A DNA stretch of 64,000 nt from Xanthobacter sp. NM-25 (GTDB taxonomy: Bacteria > Pseudomonadota > Alphaproteobacteria > Rhizobiales > Xanthobacteraceae): positions 620,001 to 684,000 of the forward strand of contig NZ_JACBFS010000001.1 in assembly GCF_022138605.1 (NCBI RefSeq), given 5' to 3'. Of the stretch, positions 51,446-60,644 are shown piece by piece. The notes under the pieces were generated by a model. The model was not told the DNA's origin, did no database searches, and saw only the letters and a list, made by a program, of their open reading frames with translations. The first letter of the stretch is position 1. The number at the start of each line of letters is the position of its first letter. The position numbers and the translations under genes are program-made.

Positions 51446-54400
51446 CTAGCCGTGCGGCGCCTGTTCGGGTGCGGGCTTGTCGCCGCGCAGGGCCACGTAA
51501 ATGGCCGGAATCACCAGCACCGTCAGCGCCGTCGAGGACAGGAGCCCAAAGAACAGCGAGATGGCGAGCCCCTGAAAGATGGGGTCGGTGAGGATCACCG
51601 CCGCGCCGATCATCGCCGCCAAAGCGGTGAGCAGGATCGGCTTGAAGCGGATGGCGCCCGCCTCCAGCAGCACCTCCTTCAGCGGCCGGCCCGGGGTACG
51701 GGCATGGCGGATGAAGTCCACCAGCAGGATCGAGTTGCGCACGATGATGCCGGCGAGCGCGATGAACCCGATCATGGACGGGGCCGAGAACGGCGCGTTG
51801 AACAGCCAGTGCCCCGCCAGGATGCCGATGAAGGTCAAGGGAATGGGGGTCAGGATCACCAGCGGCAGCTTGAACGAGCCGAACTGCGCCACCACCAGGA
51901 TATAGATGCCCAGGATGGCGACGCCGAACGCCCCGCCCATGTCGCGGAAGGTCACCCAGGTCACCTCCCACTCGCCATCCCACAACAGGGTCGGCTGGCT
52001 CTCGTCCGCCGGCTGGCCATGCAGCGCGATCTTCGGCTTGGGCAGATCGCCCCAGTCCATGGCATCGAGGGCCTTGGAAACGGCGATCATGCCGTAGACG
52101 GGCGCCTCGTAGGCACCGGCGAGATCCGCCGTCACCATCTCCGCCGCCCGCCCGTTGTGGCGGAAGATGGGATAGGAGGACGGCTCGCGGGTGACATTCA
52201 CCACATCCCCCAGCTCCATCACCCCGCGGCCGCCGGGCAGCGCATTGGCGGGCACCGGCGTCGACAGGCTGCGCGGGCTCACCTGCCGGTCGGCCTTGGA
52301 GAGGGAGAGGCGGATCGGAATGGGCGGGCGCCCTTCCCCGCGATGGGAATAGCCCACCGTGGTGCCACCGTAGAAGGCGCGGATGGCGTCATAAACGTCG
52401 CCCTGCTCCACCTTGTAGAATTCGAGATTGTCCTGGTCGATGGCAAGCCGCACCCGCTGCGAGAGCGTGCCGTAGCTGTCATCCACATCGACGATGAAGG
52501 GCACGCTCTCAAAGGCCTCGCGCACCTTGGCGGCCACCGCGCGGCGGGTCTTGGCATCCGGCCCGTAGATCTCCGCCAGAAGGGTGGCGAGCACCGGCGG
52601 CCCCGGCGGCGGCTCCACCACCTTGAGGGCACTGCCCGCCGGCAGCGGGATCGCCTTCAGCCGCTCGCGCAGCTCCAAGGCGATGTCGTGGCTGGTGCGA
52701 TGGCGATCACCCTTGGGGGTGAGGTTCACCTGAATATCGCCCTGGCGTGGCGCGCTGCGCAGATTGTAATGGCGCACCAGGCCGTTGAAATTGAAGGGCG
52801 AAGCGGTGCCGGCATAGGTCTGGAACGAGACCACCTCCGGCACGCTGGCAAGCAGGTCCACCATCTGCTGCAGGGTGCGGTTGGTGTCTTCCACCGAGGC
52901 GCCCTGGGGCAGGTCCAGCACCACGTTGAGCTCGGTCTTGTTGTCGAACGGCAAGAGCTTCACCGTGACATGCTCGGTGTAGAACAGCGACAGGGAGGCC
53001 AGCGTCACCGCGCCCACCACCAGCAGGAAGGTCCAGGCGCGGGCCTTGGTGCGCAGGATGGGCTCGGCCACCTTCACATAGAAATGCCCGAGCTTGCCGC
53101 CTCCCGCCCCCTCATGGGCATGGGCCACCGCCGCCTTGGAGCTGGCCACCTTCAGCATCAACCAGGGGGTGAGCACCACCGCGACGAAGAAGGAGAACAC
53201 CATGGCCGCCGAGGCATTGGCGGGGATGGGGCTCATATAGGGCCCCATCATGCCGGAGACGAACAGCATGGGCAGCAGCGCCGCCACCACCGTCAGGGTG
53301 GCGACGATGGTGGGGTTGCCCACCTCGGCCACCGCCAGCACGGCGGATTCGTCGCGCTTGCGGCCGTCCTTCATGGCCCAGTGGCGGGCGATGTTCTCGA
53401 TGATGACGATGGCATCATCCACCAGGATGCCGATGGAGAAGATGAGCGCGAACAGGCTCACCCGGTTCAGGGTGTAGCCCATGAGCCGCGAGGCGAACAA
53501 CGTGAGCAGGATGGTGGAGGGGATGACCACCGCCACCACCAGCGCCTCGCGCCAACCGATGGCCACCCCCACCAGAAGCACGATGGAGACGGTGGCGAGG
53601 CCGAGATGCAGCAGCAGCTCGTTGGCCTTCTCGTTGGCGCTCTCGCCGTAATTGCGGGTGATGCTCATCTCCACATCGGCGGGCACCATCTGGCCGCTGA
53701 TCTGGTCGAGGCGCTTGAGCACCTCCTCGGCGATCAGCACCGCATTGGTGCCGGGCCTCTTGGCGATGGCGAGGGACACCGCCGGCACCCGCATCAGCGC
53801 GTCGCCGCCGGGCCCCTTGCGCACGTCGAACACGCGGGTGTCGTTGGGCTCGGTGGCCAGCGTCACGGTAGCGACATCGCGCACATAGACGGGGCGACCG
53901 TCGCGGGCGGTGAGCAGCAGGTTGCCGATCTCGGTGGGGGTCTGCAGGGTCTGGCCGGCCACCAGGGTGCGCTGCTGGCCCTTCTCCCGCACCGTGCCCG
54001 CCTGGAACGAGCGGTTGGCGCCGTCGATCTTGGCCGAAAGCTGGGCCAAAGTGATGCCATAGAGGGAGAGCTTCTCCGGATCAGGCTCGACCCGGATCTC
54101 CTCCGGCTGGTCGCCGACGATATAGGTCAGGCCGATGTCGGGAAGCTTGGCGATCTCCACCTGCAGCTCGCGGGCGATGCGGGTGAGGCCGTTGGCGGTC
54201 CAGCGGGCGGCGGCATCGGGCTTGGGGGTCAGCGTCACCACCAGGATCGCCACGTCGTCGATGGAGCGGCCGACGATCAGCGGCTCGGGAATGCCCACCG
54301 GCATGCGATCGTAATTGGCGCGGATCTTCTCGTGCACGCGCAGGATGGCGGCATCGGGATTGGTGCCCACCAGGAAGCGGGCGGTGACGAGCACGCCATC

Positions 54401-54703
54401 ATCATTGGTGTTGGAATAGACGTGCTCCACCCCGTCGATGCTCTTGACGATGGTCTCCAGCGGCTCGGTGACGAGCTTCACCGCATCCTCGGCCTTCAGG
54501 CCGTTGGCCTCGATGTGGATATCCACCATCGGCACCGAGATCTGCGGCTCTTCCTCGCGCGGCAGGGTGACGAGGGCGATGATGCCGAAGGCGAAGGCCG
54601 CCATCAGCAGCAGCGGCGTCAGAGGCGAGGTGATGAAGATGCGGGTGAGGGTGCCGGCGATGCCGAGCTTGACCGGCGCCGGCGTTGGATTGTCCAGGCT
54701 CAC
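51446..54703 (-). CDS. RND-family efflux permease
   Basis: 1,085 residues, twelve membrane segments and two large periplasmic loops, as in AcrB/CzcA-type pumps. The N-terminus PLTPLLLMAAFAFGIIALV and the PREEEPQISVPMVDIHIEAN start of the porter domain are typical of the HAE/'efflux RND permease' branch, and the TM4 proton relay has the double Asp (IGILVDDAIVIIENIARH). Uses proton influx to drive export across both membranes with the fusion protein encoded just upstream; no outer-membrane TolC gene is in the window. Start overlaps the previous stop (ATGA). Substrate unknown. Confidence 0.92.
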   Translation of the reverse strand: MSLDNPTPAPVKLGIAGTLTRIFITSPLTPLLLMAAFAFGIIALVTLPREEEPQISVPMVDIHIEANGLKAEDAVKLVTEPLETIVKSIDGVEHVYSNTNDDGVLVTARFLVGTNPDAAILRVHEKIRANYDRMPVGIPEPLIVGRSIDDVAILVVTLTPKPDAAARWTANGLTRIARELQVEIAKLPDIGLTYIVGDQPEEIRVEPDPEKLSLYGITLAQLSAKIDGANRSFQAGTVREKGQQRTLVAGQTLQTPTEIGNLLLTARDGRPVYVRDVATVTLATEPNDTRVFDVRKGPGGDALMRVPAVSLAIAKRPGTNAVLIAEEVLKRLDQISGQMVPADVEMSITRNYGESANEKANELLLHLGLATVSIVLLVGVAIGWREALVVAVVIPSTILLTLFASRLMGYTLNRVSLFALIFSIGILVDDAIVIIENIARHWAMKDGRKRDESAVLAVAEVGNPTIVATLTVVAALLPMLFVSGMMGPYMSPIPANASAAMVFSFFVAVVLTPWLMLKVASSKAAVAHAHEGAGGGKLGHFYVKVAEPILRTKARAWTFLLVVGAVTLASLSLFYTEHVTVKLLPFDNKTELNVVLDLPQGASVEDTNRTLQQMVDLLASVPEVVSFQTYAGTASPFNFNGLVRHYNLRSAPRQGDIQVNLTPKGDRHRTSHDIALELRERLKAIPLPAGSALKVVEPPPGPPVLATLLAEIYGPDAKTRRAVAAKVREAFESVPFIVDVDDSYGTLSQRVRLAIDQDNLEFYKVEQGDVYDAIRAFYGGTTVGYSHRGEGRPPIPIRLSLSKADRQVSPRSLSTPVPANALPGGRGVMELGDVVNVTREPSSYPIFRHNGRAAEMVTADLAGAYEAPVYGMIAVSKALDAMDWGDLPKPKIALHGQPADESQPTLLWDGEWEVTWVTFRDMGGAFGVAILGIYILVVAQFGSFKLPLVILTPIPLTFIGILAGHWLFNAPFSAPSMIGFIALAGIIVRNSILLVDFIRHARTPGRPLKEVLLEAGAIRFKPILLTALAAMIGAAVILTDPIFQGLAISLFFGLLSSTALTVLVIPAIYVALRGDKPAPEQAPHG

Positions 54704-55758
54704 GGCAGCACCACCTTGTCACCATCGGAAAGGCCGGTGAGCACCTCCACCCGGGGCTCGCCGTTCTCCGCGAAGCGCTCGCCCAGCACCACGGCCACGT
54801 CGAGCGGCCCCTGGGGCGCCTGGATGCGCACATAATCCACCCCGTGGCGGGTGGTGACCGCCGCCGGCGGCACCGCCAGCACGGCGCGGTTGCCAATCTC
54901 GATCCACACCAGGGTGCGCTCATTGACGAAATAATCGCCGAGCCCGGCCACATCCACGTCGGCCATCACCCGGCCGCCGGTGATCTCCGGATAGACTTTC
55001 ACGATGCGCCCCGCCCGGGCGGTCTCGATGCTGCCGGCGGTCTGGGGCGAGATGCCGCGCCCGCCAATGCGCACGGTGCCGCCTTCTCGAATGTTGGCCG
55101 CGTAGCGCTCGGGCAGCGACAGCCGCAGATAATATTGGCCAGAGGCGATACGGGCGATCACGTCGCCCGCCAGCACCACCGAGCCGGGGGTCACCGGCAC
55201 CGTCAGCACGCGCCCATCGGCGGGGGCCAGCACCGCGCCTTCGCGCACCCGCTGCACCACCACCGCGCGGTCGGCCTCGGCGGCGGCCACCTGGTTGGCC
55301 GCCACATCGAACTGGGTCTTGGCGGTATCCACCCGGCTCTGGCTGGCGACGCCCTTGGCCAGCAGCTGCTGGGCGCGGTCCAGCTCGGTCTTGGCGTTTT
55401 CGAGCTGGGAATTCAGCTCCTTGATCTTGGCCTCGGCCGCGTTGAGGGTGAGGGCGAGCTTGTCGTCCACCACCAAAGCGATCTCGTCGCCCTCCTTCAC
55501 CTCGCTGCCCTCGGTGACCTTCACCTCGCGCACGGTGCCGCCGATGCGGGCGCGCGCCGGCACGATGGTGCGGCTTTCCACCTCGCCGAACACCGCCTTC
55601 ATCTCGGGGATATCCTGGCTGCGCACCAGAAACAGCGCGCGCTCGGCCGGGCCGGTGACCAGCCTGGCCGGCGGTGCGGTTTCGGCGCGCAGGGGCAAGG
55701 CGCCGGCGAGCAGCGCCGCGGCGAGGACGGGCGCGAAGGTGCGGAAACGAGGCATCAT
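54700..55758 (-). CDS. RND efflux periplasmic adaptor (HlyD/MFP family)
   Basis: 352 residues from the ATG at 55758 (GGAG upstream; next ATG three bases later). Signal peptide, cleavage near LRAETA (about residue 25). Lipoyl-like domain halves (IGGTVREVKVTEGSEVKEGD and VLAPADGRVLTVPVTPGS) flank a coiled coil (about 110-170, LNAAEAKIKELNSQLENAKT), followed by beta-barrel and membrane-proximal domains. Links the RND permease to an outer-membrane channel. Co-translated with the permease. Confidence 0.92.
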   Translation of the reverse strand: MMPRFRTFAPVLAAALLAGALPLRAETAPPARLVTGPAERALFLVRSQDIPEMKAVFGEVESRTIVPARARIGGTVREVKVTEGSEVKEGDEIALVVDDKLALTLNAAEAKIKELNSQLENAKTELDRAQQLLAKGVASQSRVDTAKTQFDVAANQVAAAEADRAVVVQRVREGAVLAPADGRVLTVPVTPGSVVLAGDVIARIASGQYYLRLSLPERYAANIREGGTVRIGGRGISPQTAGSIETARAGRIVKVYPEITGGRVMADVDVAGLGDYFVNERTLVWIEIGNRAVLAVPPAAVTTRHGVDYVRIQAPQGPLDVAVVLGERFAENGEPRVEVLTGLSDGDKVVLP

Positions 55759-55804
55759 GCTCTTTCTCCGGCGGCGCGCGGCCACCGCTGCGGACAGGCC
55801 GGGA

Positions 55805-56008
55805 TCAGGAAAAGGCGCAGCCGACCTTGAGGCCGAGCTTCTTGAAAATCATGGCCGCCGGGCAGAAACCGGTGACCGACGCCTGCATGAGGTTCACGCC
55901 CACGAAGGCGGTGAGCCACAGCCAATAGGGGGAGACGAACACCCCGAGCGCCAGGGACAGAAGCACCATGAACCCGGCGAACATCATCACCGCACGATCA
56001 ACCGACAT
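55805..56008 (-). CDS. DUF2892 (YgaP-like) small membrane protein
   Basis: 67 residues from the ATG at 56008 with GGAGG eight bases upstream. Two hydrophobic segments (about 6-25 and 30-48) and the family motif VTGFCPAAMIFKKLGLK. The DUF2892 domain is the membrane part of YgaP rhodanese and occurs in sulfide/persulfide-linked operons. First gene of the operon leading into the RND pair (46 bp gap) and divergent from the ArsR-type regulator. Role unknown; the single Cys in FCP may matter. Confidence 0.87.
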   Translation of the reverse strand: MSVDRAVMMFAGFMVLLSLALGVFVSPYWLWLTAFVGVNLMQASVTGFCPAAMIFKKLGLKVGCAFS

Positions 56009-56146
56009 CTCTTCATCCTCCATCCCGCCACACCGCCCGGGGGCGACCCGCGACCCGGCGGCCCGGGCTCTCAATTCCGACATGCTTGCAGGGCATGCCC
56101 CCGCGTCGGACGCCGGACGGACGGTCCGCGACCTCAGTTGCAGATA

Positions 56147-56181
56147 ACATTCAGATATCATAAATTCAAGATCATGAATGT
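56147..56181. promoter_or_regulatory. Operator candidate between the DUF2892/RND operon and arsR-type gene
   Basis: ACATTCA (56147-56153) and TGAATGT (56175-56181) are perfect inverted arms spanning 35 bp of AT-rich DNA, the right arm overlapping the regulator's ATG at 56174. A smaller TCAT/ATGA pair lies inside. Binding here would block both directions, as known for BigR/SqrR-type repressors. Confidence 0.6.
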
Positions 56182-56491
56182 AGAAGAGATGATCCCGGCA
56201 TCGGAGCGGGCGGCGGAGCTCATGCGCTCCCTGTCCCACCCTCAGCGCCTCCTGGTGCTCTGCGCCCTGGGCCGCGATGAGAAGTCCGTTGCCGAGCTCC
56301 GTGAGCTTCTGGGTATCGAGCAGGTGCCCATGTCGCAGCAGCTCATGCGCCTGCGCGCGGATGGTCTGGTGGAGGCGCGGCGCGAAGGCACCAGCGTCTT
56401 CTACCACATCGCCCGGCCGGAGGTTCTGCAAGTGGTGGAAGCGCTGCATGACGCATTCTGCGGCCGCCCCGGCTGCGCCGAGCCCGCGTGA
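56174..56491 (+). CDS. ArsR-family regulator, BigR/SqrR persulfide-sensor type
   Basis: 105 residues. Winged helix: LMRSLSHPQRLLVLCALGRD, SVAELRELLGIEQVPMSQQL, wing VEARREGTSVFYHI. Cys30 (in LLVLC) and Cys96 (in HDAFCG) lie 66 residues apart, the same separation as the dithiol pair of SqrR and BigR, which forms a tetrasulfide link on persulfide exposure; a third Cys101 follows. The metal-binding box ELCVCDL of ArsR is absent. Most likely represses itself and the divergent DUF2892-RND operon until reactive sulfur appears. There is no Shine-Dalgarno worth naming. Confidence 0.82.
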   Translation: MNVEEMIPASERAAELMRSLSHPQRLLVLCALGRDEKSVAELRELLGIEQVPMSQQLMRLRADGLVEARREGTSVFYHIARPEVLQVVEALHDAFCGRPGCAEPA

Positions 56492-56730
56492 CACCCACGC
56501 AGGAGCGAATCACCGCACCGCTCGCGATTCCGCCAAGCAGCCAGCCCCCGGCGTCACCTGCCAGGCACGACATGCGAAACTGAACGGAGAAGATTAAAAC
56601 GGAGAGGGGCGGGTCGCATTCCCACGCGGCAAAAGACGACGCGGAGAGGACCGGATCACCACCGGATCAGCTCAACTCAGTGCACCCGGGTGGGCGCTGA
56701 GCGTATCAGGGGATTTTATAAGGGGAGACT

Positions 56731-56806
<76 letters not shown>

Positions 56807-57027
56807 ACCGGAGTGCAGGCTTGATGCCACGCACGAACCGAAAGATCCAGATCTTCCTGCACCCTCAAGAGAGTTATCCAGAAGATCTCAACAGCCTTGC
56901 AAAACGACGAAAGTCATCGCCTGCCAAGCCAAAACAGCGCGCCGAACGAATACACGTTCCGGCAGATCTCAACCTGTGGACAAACCCGCTTGGGAGGCGG
57001 GCGACCGCAGATCTACGATCGGAAATT

Positions 57028-57103
<76 letters not shown>

Positions 57104-57120
57104 ACTGCGCCGCGGGCTGG

Positions 57121-57164
57121 CACTAAACTTTCCCGAAAACCTAAGTTTTGAGAAAGGCTTAGTG
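57121..57164 (-). repeat. Long imperfect hairpin just upstream of tRNA-Ala(GGC)
   Basis: CACTAA...TTAGTG, CTTTC...GAAAG and AAAAC...GTTTT nest into one stem-loop of 44 bases ending in a CTAA loop. It lies 17 bases before the tRNA and 83 bases after the TIGR02300 stop. It could end the TIGR02300 transcript or be part of a tRNA precursor leader. Confidence 0.55.
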
Positions 57165-57247
57165 CAACGGGAGGTCCCGCGGCGGGGTGCCCGGCGACTC
57201 ATGTCCGCCGAGCGAGAGCGGCCTTAAAGCACAGGCCGCTTCCGACT

Positions 57248-57637
57248 TCAAGTCTCTTCGTCGTCCTCGCGACCCTCGCCGATGAGGTCGCTCACATCGT
57301 CGCCGTCGTCCTCGTCTTCCTCCAGGAAGGCGTCGTCATCGCCGGCCTCGATATCGTCGTCCACATCCACGTCGCTGCCAGTCGTCACCTTGGCCGAAGC
57401 GGTCTTCTCCGCATCGGCCTCTTCCAGGCTGATCACCTCGGCGTCGGGCACTTCAGTCTCGTGCTCGTCGCTCTCGGTGGCCTCGGTACGGCTGGCTCCG
57501 CGCGCGGCGGGCTCGAAATAGGACCGCGGATAAGATTCGCCTGTAAAGGGCGAAACCACCGGGTCCTTGTTCAGGTCGTAAAACTTGCGCCCCGTAACAG
57601 GACAGATGCGCTTGGTGCCGAGTTCAGGCTTCGCCAC
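57248..57637 (-). CDS. TIGR02300 (FYDLN acid) family protein
   Basis: 129 residues from a GTG at 57637, chosen because the family begins M/V-AKPELGTKR; an upstream ATG at 57679 adds a non-conserved lead. Residues 1-40 are the conserved KRICPVTGRKFYDLNKDP and VVSPFTGESYPRS; the rest is a highly acidic low-complexity tail (many Asp/Glu). Family of unknown function restricted to alphaproteobacteria and conserved next to aroA, from which it is divergent. Confidence 0.9.
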   Translation of the reverse strand: MAKPELGTKRICPVTGRKFYDLNKDPVVSPFTGESYPRSYFEPAARGASRTEATESDEHETEVPDAEVISLEEADAEKTASAKVTTGSDVDVDDDIEAGDDDAFLEEDEDDGDDVSDLIGEGREDDEET

Positions 57638-57837
57638 GGCAAAGATCCTCGGTAGGGCTGTAAATGGAGCGTGCTCCATTGGAGCCTTGCCGGGTCAGTG
57701 TCAAGGCCCCAGCGCCGATCTCGACGGATCGGCCGCGTGGCAGCGCCCCGCCGGCTGTGTTAGACGGACCCCCACATCCGCACTCCGAGGGCGCACGAAG
57801 CAGCCGTGCCTGCCCCTCCGTCCGAGGTTTCGATCCC

Positions 57838-59214
57838 ATGTCCGGCGCGCCGCTGAGCTCCTCCGCCCCCACGCCCTCCGGCCATCATGCCGCACCACAG
57901 CCGGCCACCGCCCGTCGCGGCGGGCCGCTGGCCGGCACCGTCCGGGTGCCTGGCGACAAATCGGTCTCTCACCGCGCCCTCATCTTTGGCCTGTTCGCCC
58001 ACGGCCGCACCACCATCACCGGCCTGCTGGAAGGCGAAGACGTGCTCAACACCGCCGCCGCCTGCCGCGCCCTGGGGGCCGGCGTGGAGCGCCTGGGCGA
58101 CGGCCATTGGCAAGTGGACGGCGTCGGTGCCAACGGCCTCTCCACACCGGCGGCACCGCTGGATTTCGGCAATTCGGGCACCGGCGTGCGGCTGATGATG
58201 GGCGCGGTGGCCGGCCAGGACGTGACCGCCACGTTCGATGGTGACGCCAGCCTGCGCCGTCGGCCTATGAAGCGGGTGCTGGATCCCCTCACCGCCATGG
58301 GCGCCGAGGTGGTGAGCGCCGCCGAGGGCGGCCGCCTGCCCCTCACCCTGAAAGGCCATTCGGGCCTCGCCGCCAGCACCTACACGACCCCCGTGCCCTC
58401 CGCCCAGGTCAAGTCGGCGGTGCTGCTCGCCGGCCTCGGGGCCGATGGCGAGACGGTGGTGATCGAGCAGGAAGCCACCCGCGACCACACCGAGCGCATG
58501 CTGGCGCATTTCGGCGCCACCGTGAGCGTGACGCCCCATGGCGCCCACGGGCGGCGCATCGCCCTCCGGGGCCGTCCGCATCTGGTGGCGGCGCCGGTGG
58601 ACGTGCCGGCGGATCCCTCCTCGGCGGCCTTCCCGCTGGTGGCGGCGCTGCTGGTGCCCGGCTCCGACGTCGTGCTGACCGATCTCATGATGAATCCGCT
58701 GCGCACCGGCCTCGTCACCACCCTGCAGGAGATGGGGGCCGACATCGCCATCCTGAACCCGCGCACCGAGGGCGGCGAGACGGTGGCGGACCTGCGGGTG
58801 CGCCACACCCGCCTCAAGGGTGTGGAGGTCCCGGCCGAACGGGCGCCGGCCATGATCGACGAATATCCCATCCTCGCGGTGGCGGCGGCATGCGCCGAAG
58901 GCGACACCATCATGCGCGGGCTTGCCGAGCTGCGGGTGAAGGAGAGCGACCGGCTGGCCGCGGTGGCGGACGGCCTTGCCGCCTGTGGCATTGTCCACCG
59001 GGTGGAGGGCGATGATCTCATCGTCACCGGCAGCGCCGCGGTCCCCGGCGGCGGTCCGGTGAAGACCCACATGGATCACCGCATCGCCATGTCGTTCCTG
59101 GTGCTGGGGCTGGTGGCCGAACAGGGCGTCAGCGTCGACGACGTGGCCTTCATCGCCACCTCTTTCCCCAGCTTTCTGCCCATGATGCGTGGCCTTGGCG
59201 CGCAGATCGACTGA
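57838..59214 (+). CDS. aroA: 3-phosphoshikimate 1-carboxyvinyltransferase (EPSP synthase)
   Basis: 458 residues from the ATG at 57838 (GAGG upstream). After a 25-residue Pro/Ala-rich lead come GTVRVPGDKSVSHRAL (PEP/shikimate site), FGNSGTGVRLMMGAV, RRRPMKRVLDPL, VKSAVLLAGL, PAMIDEYPILAVAAA and LRVKESDRL. Step 6 of the shikimate pathway. The motif LFGNAGTAM of class I enzymes is LDFGNSGTGVRL here, the pattern of class II (glyphosate-tolerant-type) enzymes such as CP4. Followed by cmk after six bases. Confidence 0.95.
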   Translation: MSGAPLSSSAPTPSGHHAAPQPATARRGGPLAGTVRVPGDKSVSHRALIFGLFAHGRTTITGLLEGEDVLNTAAACRALGAGVERLGDGHWQVDGVGANGLSTPAAPLDFGNSGTGVRLMMGAVAGQDVTATFDGDASLRRRPMKRVLDPLTAMGAEVVSAAEGGRLPLTLKGHSGLAASTYTTPVPSAQVKSAVLLAGLGADGETVVIEQEATRDHTERMLAHFGATVSVTPHGAHGRRIALRGRPHLVAAPVDVPADPSSAAFPLVAALLVPGSDVVLTDLMMNPLRTGLVTTLQEMGADIAILNPRTEGGETVADLRVRHTRLKGVEVPAERAPAMIDEYPILAVAAACAEGDTIMRGLAELRVKESDRLAAVADGLAACGIVHRVEGDDLIVTGSAAVPGGGPVKTHMDHRIAMSFLVLGLVAEQGVSVDDVAFIATSFPSFLPMMRGLGAQID

Positions 59215-59220
59215 CCACCC

Positions 59221-59847
59221 ATGATTATCGCTATCGACGGTCCCGCCGCATCCGGCAAAGGCACCCTGGCCCGGCGACTCGCCGCCCATTACGGCCTGCC
59301 CCATCTGGACACCGGGCTGCTCTATCGTGCCGTGGGGGCCCGCTGCCTCGCGGCTGGCAACCTGGGCCAGGCGGATGCGGCGGCCGAGGCGGCCCGCACC
59401 CTGGATGTCTCCCAGCTCGATCCCGAGCACCTGCGCTCAGCCCCCATCGGCGAGGCGGCCTCGGTGGTGGCGGCGGTGCCGCAGGTGCGGGCGGCGCTGC
59501 TCGATCTGCAGCGGCGTTTTGCAGCCCACCCCCGCGGCGCGGTGCTGGACGGACGCGACATCGGCTCCATCATCTGCCCCGATGCCGACGCCAAACTGTT
59601 CGTCACCGCCACCCCGCACGTGCGGGCGGAGCGGCGCTATCGGGAGCTGGCGGGGCGCGGCGAAGCGATCACCTTCGAGAGCGTGCTGGACGACATCCGC
59701 CGGCGTGATGCGCGGGATTCCGGGCGCGCCTCGGCGCCGCTGGTGAAAGCCGGAGATGCCATGGAGCTGGACACCTCCAACCTCGGCATCGAAGAGGCCT
59801 ACAGCGCGGCTTTGGAGCTGGTGGAACAGCGCCTGGGCGGACGCTGA
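59221..59847 (+). CDS. cmk: Cytidylate kinase
   Basis: 208 residues. IAIDGPAASGKGTLARRLA (P-loop), LDTGLLYRAVG, GRDIGSIICPDADAKLFVTA and RRDARDSGRASAPL are all diagnostic for (d)CMP kinase, which phosphorylates CMP/dCMP. In an operon with aroA. In most alphaproteobacteria rpsA follows; here a convergent TetR gene follows after 39 bp. Confidence 0.95.
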   Translation: MIIAIDGPAASGKGTLARRLAAHYGLPHLDTGLLYRAVGARCLAAGNLGQADAAAEAARTLDVSQLDPEHLRSAPIGEAASVVAAVPQVRAALLDLQRRFAAHPRGAVLDGRDIGSIICPDADAKLFVTATPHVRAERRYRELAGRGEAITFESVLDDIRRRDARDSGRASAPLVKAGDAMELDTSNLGIEEAYSAALELVEQRLGGR

Positions 59848-59886
59848 GACCGCGCCACCGACACCCCATCCCAGCACTGAAAGTCT

Positions 59887-60543
59887 TCAGGCCCCGGACG
59901 GCGTTTCGGCCTGTGGCGCACTGTCCCGATGGCGACGGGTGCGCCAGGGCATCGCCAGGAAGGCGAGATCGTCCAGCATGCCCAGGAGCTTGCCGCCCCG
60001 GGTCAATTGCTCATCGAGGGCCGCCATGGTGCGGCCGAGGCCGGGATCGTCATCGGCCAGCCACACGTCCAGCACGCGCGCGAACAGCAGCGCCAGACCC
60101 TTGGCCCGGATGGCGCCGGCCGCCCCGGTGCAGTCGATGCCCGCCGCCGCCAGCATCCAGCGCTGCGAGCGCTCGGACAGCCGCAGCAGCCGGGCGGCCA
60201 GCAGCGGATCGCGCTTCGCGGAGCGCATGAGGGTGCGCACCGCATCACGATGGGGCTCCAGCGCGTCGAGACGCCGCATCAGCACCTCGAACAGACGCTC
60301 CTTGGGCCCCTCTTCCGAAAGCTCATCCGAATCCGGCCCGCCTTCCGCCAGCACCTTGCGATCGGTGACGCGGAAGAAGCTCGCCAGCAGGTCGTCGGTG
60401 GAGGAGAAGGAAGCCCGCATCTCGCCGAGCGCCACGCCACAGCGCGCCGCCACCTCGGCAAGATCGATCCGTGCCAGCGGCCGTTCCGCCAGCAGCTCCA
60501 GGAAACCGCGCAGGCACGCCTCGCGGGACATCTCCGAGGTCAT
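59887..60543 (-). CDS. TetR-family regulator
   Basis: 218 residues. N-terminal helix-turn-helix: ARIDLAEVAARCGVALGEMR and ASFSSTDDLLASFF. The C-terminal ligand domain is helical and resembles the TetR/COQ9-like proteins of Rhizobiales (TLMRSAKRDPLLAARLLRLS, FARVLDVWLADDDPGLGRTM). Starts at 60543 or 60531. Target genes unknown; located 101 bp downstream of proC on the same strand. Confidence 0.8.
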   Translation of the reverse strand: MTSEMSREACLRGFLELLAERPLARIDLAEVAARCGVALGEMRASFSSTDDLLASFFRVTDRKVLAEGGPDSDELSEEGPKERLFEVLMRRLDALEPHRDAVRTLMRSAKRDPLLAARLLRLSERSQRWMLAAAGIDCTGAAGAIRAKGLALLFARVLDVWLADDDPGLGRTMAALDEQLTRGGKLLGMLDDLAFLAMPWRTRRHRDSAPQAETPSGA

Positions 60544-60644
60544 GGCGTCACTCCTGAAACCGGGCCGCCACGCAAGGCGGGCCCGGGCTCTTGTCCATCG
60601 CTCACCGGCGCCGGGCCGAACCCGCGCACCGGCAAAGGTCGGCC

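Noticed and set aside
56874..56983. DnaA-box-like sequences (TTATCCAGA at 56874, TGTGGACAA at 56975) between the two tRNA-Ala genes
   Set aside because: Each has a mismatch to TTATNCACA, there is no AT-rich unwinding region, and no dnaA/dnaN/parAB or hemE genes are nearby.
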